Shown here one piece after another: positions 1 to 5,128 of a DNA stretch of 5,128 nt; positions within the stretch are counted from its first letter, which is position 1; every line of letters starts with the position of its first letter. Location: NCBI GenBank assembly GCA_021159785.1, contig JAGHDU010000196.1:1-5128 (forward strand), written 5' to 3'. The position numbers were made by a program, and so were the translations under genes. Source of the DNA: Staphylothermus sp. (lineage in GTDB: Archaea > Thermoproteota > Thermoprotei_A > Sulfolobales > Desulfurococcaceae). The notes under the pieces are model-generated. The model saw nothing but the letters and a program-made list of their open reading frames with translations. It had not been told where the DNA came from and did no database searches.

Positions 1-170
1 ATCCATTATGGGTTAATACTTTTTCATAATATTCTAATGTAACAAACAAATAATTGATTAGTAATATCTTAGATGAAATATTCAATTATATACACCAGAT
101 CAATAAAACAGACTACTATTTACCTATAATTCTCTAAGAGACAGAATCTTTGAATAATTCAAAACCATAG
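1..170. other. A+T-rich intergenic region, no gene seen
   Basis: This stretch is about 23% G+C (counted by eye over 1-180), with frequent stops in all frames and no start codon carrying a convincing ribosome binding site. It contains no tRNA-like fold and no repeat array. It probably carries upstream promoter sequence for the structured RNA that follows, and possibly the promoter of a gene lying to the left of the window. Confidence 0.6.
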
Positions 171-178
171 CTTTTTAA
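171..178 (+). promoter_or_regulatory. Archaeal TATA box for the structured RNA / cdc48 leader
   Basis: The sequence CTTTTTAA follows an A-rich stretch (161-164) that could act within a BRE. Archaeal transcription usually starts about 25 bases downstream of the box, which predicts a start near 200-205. That is just before the first helix of the structured RNA at 219. The placement is inferred from consensus and spacing only. Confidence 0.5.
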
Positions 179-218
179 CTATCTTTCTTAGACGTTATCC
201 TTATAGCGGGATATGTTC

Positions 219-459
219 ATGGTTCTCATATGTATGCGGGTGATGGGAGCATTGCTCCGAACCCGTGAGGTGTGACCTAAATGTGACCCGTATGCCGTTC
301 GGGTCGAACGCCACCCATGACTCCATGGGATGAACCCCGAGGAGGGCGACCTCTCTGGGTGAGGTGGAACCGATGAAACCGTATCACGATGAAACAAATA
401 CATAGAGTGATACGGTTTGAGGAAACGGTTTATACGTGATAGGATATCATGGGAACTAT
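219..459 (+). ncRNA. Unrecognised structured RNA, five helical domains, directly upstream of cdc48
   Basis: This is a G+C island (about 60% over 231-370) in DNA of about 23% G+C, a classic sign of a structured RNA in an A+T-rich hyperthermophile. Helices read by eye: P1 219-229/449-459 (11 pairs); P2 232-241/286-295 (10 pairs), enclosing hairpins 246-250/254-258 and 268-271/275-278; P3 296-301/305-310; P4 311-315/363-367, enclosing 316-319/324-327 and 334-337/357-360, the latter capped by 342-345/350-353 with a GCGA (GNRA) loop; P5 368-372/426-430 leading to a perfect 12-pair hairpin 376-387/407-418. P2, P3, P4 and P5 abut with no linker. G-U pairs at 221-457, 226-452, 233-294 and 236-291 would be A-C mismatches on the other strand, so the RNA is read from +. 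There is no SRP helix-8 signature and no RNase P GAGGAAAGUCC or ACAGAA core. It may be a cdc48 leader or a separate RNA. The function is unknown. Confidence 0.65.
427..436 (+). promoter_or_regulatory. Possible second TATA box for cdc48
   Basis: GGTTTATACG contains a TATA-like core (429-434), preceded by the purine-rich GAGGAAAC, which could serve as a BRE. A start about 25 bases downstream (458-462) would give a short leader that just contains the cdc48 ribosome binding site at 461-467. If it is used, cdc48 can be transcribed independently of the structured RNA. The box overlaps the last pairs of P5, so it could equally be a coincidence. Confidence 0.3.
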
Positions 460-460
460 T

Positions 461-2694
<2,234 letters not shown>

Positions 2695-2696
2695 AT

Positions 2697-2709
2697 CTTA
2701 TCTATTTTA
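2697..2709 (+). terminator. Possible T-rich terminator after cdc48
   Basis: A pyrimidine- and T-rich run (TCTTATCTATTTT and neighbours) starts right after the cdc48 stop. Archaeal RNA polymerase often terminates in T-rich tracts without a hairpin, and a new TATA box follows at 2737. The run is interrupted by A and C, so the call is weak. Confidence 0.25.
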
Positions 2710-2736
2710 TAAGACTACATAATTCATTGTAGATTA

Positions 2737-2744
2737 TTTATATA
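2737..2744 (+). promoter_or_regulatory. TATA box for the winged-helix gene and fen1
   Basis: TTTATATA is a near-consensus archaeal TATA box. Initiation about 25 bases downstream (near 2768) would give a leader of about 30 bases that includes the SD at 2787-2793 (GGTGGAG) of the gene starting at 2798. It suggests that this gene, and probably fen1 behind it, form a transcription unit separate from cdc48. Confidence 0.55.
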
Positions 2745-2797
2745 CCGCTACAGTAGTGATTTTCGAGAATAAGTAGTTTTCTCAACGGTGGAGAACA

Positions 2798-3055
2798 ATG
2801 AGCAGATTATCAGATGTATGGAGAAACCATCCACTATTCAGACTAGTACTTGAAGAACTAATTAACAAACCATCTGGTTTATCAGAAAAAGACTTATATG
2901 AAATTATAAAGAAGGAGCATAGATACGATGTATCTAAACCCGAGCTCTATGAAGTGCTTCTGAGACTGGAGCTTAGGGGATATATAAGAGTTGAAAGAAT
3001 TAGAAAGGACCTTGTTGTAAAGCTTTCACCTGATATAGACCGTATTTTGCAATGA
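2798..3055 (+). CDS. Small winged-helix (wHTH) protein, function unknown
   Basis: This is an 85-residue basic protein that I cannot assign to a named family. The pattern of helices and loops fits one winged helix-turn-helix domain: helix 1 about residues 10-24 ([12 protein letters not shown]), helix 2 about 29-39 ([11 protein letters not shown]), a recognition helix about 45-59 ([15 protein letters not shown]), then a beta-hairpin wing about 61-73 ([16 protein letters not shown]). Such domains usually bind DNA, though some mediate protein contacts. There is no second domain, no membrane segment, and no cysteines for metal. ATG 2798 follows GGTGGAG at a 4-base gap, which supports the start. 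It lies 49 bp before fen1 on the same strand, with a TATA box of its own upstream, so it is probably co-transcribed with fen1. A role in replication or in regulating its neighbours would be a guess from position only. Confidence 0.88.
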   Translation: MSRLSDVWRNHPLFRLVLEELINKPSGLSEKDLYEIIKKEHRYDVSKPELYEVLLRLELRGYIRVERIRKDLVVKLSPDIDRILQ

Positions 3056-3092
3056 ATTAAGTTTTAGAATCTATAATACTAAAATATACATA

Positions 3093-3098
3093 GGTGAT
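3093..3098 (+). promoter_or_regulatory. Ribosome binding site fixing the fen1 TTG start
   Basis: GGTGAT lies six bases before TTG 3105-3107. The encoded N-terminus, M-G-V-N-L-R-D-L, matches the conserved FEN1 start in which Gly2 is part of the active-site region. This makes the rare TTG start convincing. An upstream A+T run at 3079-3087 (TAAAATATA) is too close to act as the TATA box for a transcript containing this SD. Confidence 0.75.
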
Positions 3099-3104
3099 AG
3101 TTTC

Positions 3105-4160
3105 TTGGGTGTTAACTTAAGGGATTTAATACCAGATGATGTAAGAATAGTTATCGAAGACTTAAGAATACTGAGAGGTAAAGTAATAATTATTGATGGT
3201 TACAATGCTCTATATCAGTTCTTAACAGCTATCAGACAACCAGATGGAACACCACTAATGGATAGTCAGGGAAGGATAACCAGTCATTTAAGCGGTTTAT
3301 TCTATAGAACAATAAACATAGTTGAACATGGAATTAAGCCAGTATATGTATTTGATGGTAAACCACCAGAGATTAAAGCACAAGAAATTGCTAAAAGGAA
3401 AAAGATCAAGGAAGACGCAGTTAAGAAATATGAAGAAGCAGTTAAGAAAGGTGATATAGAAGCAGCTCGTAGATATGCTATGATGTCTGCTAAGCTCACC
3501 GATGAAATGGTGCAGGATGCCAAGAAGCTTTTAGATGCAATGGGTATACCATGGGTTCAAGCACCTGCTGAGGGAGAGGCACAAGCAGCATACATGGCTA
3601 AAAAAAGAGATGCATGGGCTAGTGCTTCACAAGACTATGATAGCCTATTGTTTGGTTCTCCTAGATTAGTAAGAAACCTAACCATAACTGGTAAGAGGAA
3701 ATTACCCAAGAAGAACGTATATGTAGAAATAAAACCCGAACTAATAGAGCTCAATAAATTACTAGAGAAACTCGGTATTACTAGAGAACAATTAATATAT
3801 GTAGCAATACTCATTGGAACAGATTACAACCCAGATGGAGTTAAAGGAATCGGTCCAAAGAAAGCACTCCAATTAGTAAAGGCGTATAAAACACTAGACA
3901 AACTAATGAAGGCAATCCCCAAAACAGAGTTCCCAGTTGAACCCGAGAAAATAGTTAACTACTTCCTGAACCCACCCGTAACTGATGATTATAAACTAGA
4001 ATGGAGAGAACCCAACGAGAACAAAATCAGAGAAATACTTGTAGAAGAACACGACTTTAACCCAGAGAGAGTTAAAAACGCTGTTGAACGCTTGAAGAAA
4101 GCATACAATGAGCATATAAAGGGTAGACAAATGGGATTAGAAGCTTGGTTTTCAAAATAA
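3105..4160 (+). CDS. fen: Flap endonuclease 1 (FEN1, XPG/RAD2 family)
   Basis: This structure-specific nuclease removes 5' flaps during Okazaki-fragment maturation and base-excision repair, using two divalent metal ions. At 351 residues it has the normal archaeal length. The N (XPG-N) region runs from the conserved MGVNL start with D31 ([12 protein letters not shown]) through D84 (VFDGKPPE). A helical arch of basic and acidic helices covers about 90-135. The I (XPG-I) region has E156 and E158 ([12 protein letters not shown]) and D177 and D179 ([11 protein letters not shown]). D240 follows in [20 protein letters not shown], which also opens the helix-hairpin-helix duplex-binding segment. All seven metal-site acids are thus present. 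The C-terminus carries a PCNA-interacting PIP box, Q342-M-G-L-E-A-W-F349, so the enzyme should be tethered to the sliding clamp. The start is TTG with a good SD. It lies 49 bp after the winged-helix gene and converges on pcm with an 11-bp gap. Confidence 0.98.
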   Translation: MGVNLRDLIPDDVRIVIEDLRILRGKVIIIDGYNALYQFLTAIRQPDGTPLMDSQGRITSHLSGLFYRTINIVEHGIKPVYVFDGKPPEIKAQEIAKRKKIKEDAVKKYEEAVKKGDIEAARRYAMMSAKLTDEMVQDAKKLLDAMGIPWVQAPAEGEAQAAYMAKKRDAWASASQDYDSLLFGSPRLVRNLTITGKRKLPKKNVYVEIKPELIELNKLLEKLGITREQLIYVAILIGTDYNPDGVKGIGPKKALQLVKAYKTLDKLMKAIPKTEFPVEPEKIVNYFLNPPVTDDYKLEWREPNENKIREILVEEHDFNPERVKNAVERLKKAYNEHIKGRQMGLEAWFSK

Positions 4161-4171
4161 GGTACCAATAA

Positions 4172-4870
4172 CTAGTACTCAGTCCATCCATATTTACCTA
4201 TCAACGGCACAAATAGACACTCAATACCCCATTTCTTGTATATTTTACCATTTTTCTTCTCTACAACGAGTAGTTTCTGAAAGAATCTATTACCAACAGG
4301 AATTACTAGCCTTCCATTATCATTTAGTTGCTCAATCAAGGGTTTTGGTACATCGGGTGCTCCTGCTGTTACTATTATCCTATCATAGGGTGCCTCCTCT
4401 GGATAACCGAGTGATCCATCGCCAACTATTACCGTGACGTATTTTGAATAACTAGCCCTTTCAAGATTCTTTTTTGCAAACTCAGCAAGTTCTGATATTT
4501 TCTCAATAGTGTATACATGTCCTTTTTTACTAGGATCTTGTTTGGCAACTATTTCAGCTAAAACCGCTGCTTGATACCCTGAACCAGTACCGACTTCTAA
4601 GACTTTGTGTCCAGACTCTGGATCTAGTTCTTCAGTCATTATGGCAACCATGTGTATTGCACTAATTGTTTGACCATAACCAATTGGTAATGGTTCATCT
4701 ACGTAAGCATATTCCCTTAGATGTGGTGGTATAAATTCTTCTCTAGGAACATTAAGAAGCGCTTTCTTTACTTTTTCAGACTTAATGATCCCTATCCTCC
4801 ATAAGTACTCTACTACTTTCTTTCTTTCATTTTCGAAACGCCATTTATCACTTGTATTGGGAAGCTTCAT
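4172..4870 (-). CDS. pcm: Protein-L-isoaspartate O-methyltransferase (PIMT)
   Basis: This enzyme transfers a methyl group from S-adenosylmethionine to L-isoaspartyl residues in aged proteins, starting their conversion back to aspartate, which is useful at high temperature where deamidation is fast. It has 232 residues, close to the family norm. The PIMT-specific loop is DEPLPIGYGQTIS (58-70). AdoMet motif I is VLEVGTGSGY (90-99), the acidic ribose-binding residue is E122 in YTIEK, motif II is YDRIIVTAGAP (161-171), and motif III is GRLVIPVGN. The usual Pro after TISA is Ile72 here. ATG at 4870 is preceded by GGGAGTG (4877-4883) at a six-base gap. No signal peptide is seen, so it is cytosolic. 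It converges with fen1 and is divergent from the DUF371-like gene. It shares protein upkeep with Cdc48 but is not in an operon with it. Confidence 0.97.
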   Translation of the reverse strand: MKLPNTSDKWRFENERKKVVEYLWRIGIIKSEKVKKALLNVPREEFIPPHLREYAYVDEPLPIGYGQTISAIHMVAIMTEELDPESGHKVLEVGTGSGYQAAVLAEIVAKQDPSKKGHVYTIEKISELAEFAKKNLERASYSKYVTVIVGDGSLGYPEEAPYDRIIVTAGAPDVPKPLIEQLNDNGRLVIPVGNRFFQKLLVVEKKNGKIYKKWGIECLFVPLIGKYGWTEY

Positions 4871-4907
4871 TTCTTACACTCCCTAATAATATACATGATA
4901 CATACTG

Positions 4908-4915
4908 TAATAAAT
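4908..4915. promoter_or_regulatory. AT element that may serve as TATA box in both directions
   Basis: TAATAAAT (ATTTATTA on the minus strand) lies about 40 bp from each adjacent start codon. A start about 25 bases away rightwards (near 4938) would precede the SD and ATG 4950 of the DUF371-like gene. Leftwards (near 4886) it would precede the SD and ATG of pcm. No better TATA candidate serves both genes in this 79-bp gap, though TATATTATT nearer pcm is an alternative for that side. Confidence 0.35.
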
Positions 4916-4940
4916 GGTAGCTGAAGCGTCGCTAGATACA

Positions 4941-4945
4941 GGTGA
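4941..4945 (+). promoter_or_regulatory. Ribosome binding site deciding the start of the DUF371-like gene
   Basis: GGTGA lies four bases before ATG 4950. An in-frame ATG at 4914 lacks an SD and overlaps the likely TATA element. Starting at 4950 also places the conserved GHPN motif near residue 12, as I recall for this family. Confidence 0.55.
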
Positions 4946-4949
4946 AACT

Positions 4950-5128
4950 ATGGTCGTGGTTGACGTATTGTATGGTAGAGGACACCCTAACATTAGAGCA
5001 ACTCATAAAACAACACTGGAAATTACGAAGGAACCACATGTTACTCCACGAGGTGATTGCATTATTGCTGTTAATGCTACAAAAGCAACAAAAGATCTCG
5101 ATCCTGAGCTAAAGAACATTATACGTAG
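4950..5128 (+). CDS. DUF371-like archaeal protein, N-terminal part (runs off window)
   Basis: Only the first 59 codons are present and the frame is open at the window edge. The translation begins MVVVDVLYGRGHPNIRATH and continues through KTTLEITKE, TPRGDCIIAVNATKA and the charged DLDPELKN. The GHPN-(I/V)-RATHKTTLEIT segment and the following RGDCI(I/V)(A/G)V segment are what I recall as hallmarks of the archaeal DUF371 family, a small conserved protein of unknown function, about 130-150 residues long. No catalytic role is established that I can cite. ATG 4950 is chosen for its GGTGA SD; an ATG at 4914 would add 12 residues (MVAEASLDTGET). The gene is divergent from pcm. Its real end lies outside the window. 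Confidence 0.85.
   Translation, partial: MVVVDVLYGRGHPNIRATHKTTLEITKEPHVTPRGDCIIAVNATKATKDLDPELKNIIR

Noticed and set aside
1..6. ATG on the minus strand at 6-4 as the start of a leftward gene
   Set aside because: Only two codons are visible, and there is no SD upstream of it.
238..262. Fluoride-type riboswitch start (GGUGAUGG)
   Set aside because: The first bases resemble the motif, but the downstream GGCUGAUG-type segment and pseudoknot partners are missing, and cdc48 is not a fluoride gene.
368..430. Box C/D sRNA or kink-turn at the base of P5 (GAUGA and UUGA)
   Set aside because: With the 12-pair hairpin in register (376 to 418), the GA steps do not face each other, box C and D matches are imperfect, and the 5'/3' guide layout is absent.
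203..460. RNase P RNA or SRP RNA
   Set aside because: The enclosed terminal helix and possible kink-turn suggested these, but I find no GAGGAAAGUCC or ACAGAA core (only GAGGAAAC at 419-426, in the wrong place) and no SRP helix-8 GGAA loop with AGCAGC. A covariance-model search would settle it.
3302..3523. Minus-strand frame inside fen1
   Set aside because: It is a shadow of the FEN1 helical-arch region with no independent support.
4914..4949. ATG 4914 as the start of the DUF371-like gene
   Set aside because: It has no SD, overlaps the likely TATA element, and adds 12 residues before the region that resembles the family's usual N-terminus.

Overview
The window looks like a piece of an A+T-rich hyperthermophilic crenarchaeal chromosome, most like the Desulfurococcales (Staphylothermus-type). 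The evidence is archaeal protein families (Cdc48/VAT ATPase, FEN1 with a C-terminal PCNA box, a DUF371-like protein), GGTGA-type Shine-Dalgarno (SD) sequences, TTG start codons, archaeal TATA boxes and A-ending codon use. The genus is an inference.

Layout. Positions 1-170 are A+T-rich intergenic DNA (about 23% G+C over 1-180) with no supportable gene. A TATA-like box at 171-178 precedes an island of about 60% G+C (231-370). On the + strand this island folds into a compact RNA of about 240 nt (core 219-459). A terminal helix encloses four helical domains that abut with no linker bases. I do not recognise the RNA: it lacks the SRP RNA and RNase P RNA signatures I looked for. Its last paired base lies 2 bases before the SD of cdc48, so it is either a very long structured leader of cdc48 mRNA or a separate RNA gene ending at the cdc48 promoter. 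This is the most interesting object in the window.

Positions 475-2694 encode a two-AAA-domain Cdc48/VAT ATPase, probably starting at TTG 475. Its C-terminus ends in a proteasome-docking HbYX tripeptide (V-Y-T). Positions 2798-3055 encode an 85-residue winged-helix protein with its own TATA box. It is followed at 3105-4160 by flap endonuclease 1 (TTG start, all metal-binding acids, PIP box). On the minus strand, 4172-4870 encodes protein-L-isoaspartate O-methyltransferase, convergent with fen1 across only 11 bp. A short divergent promoter region with one AT-rich element at 4908-4915 separates it from a DUF371-like gene on the + strand that starts near 4950 and runs off the window.

Together the genes cover protein quality control (Cdc48 unfoldase, isoaspartyl repair) and DNA replication/repair (FEN1), with a small putative DNA-binding protein between them. 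cdc48, the winged-helix/fen1 pair, pcm and the DUF371-like gene appear to be separate transcription units.
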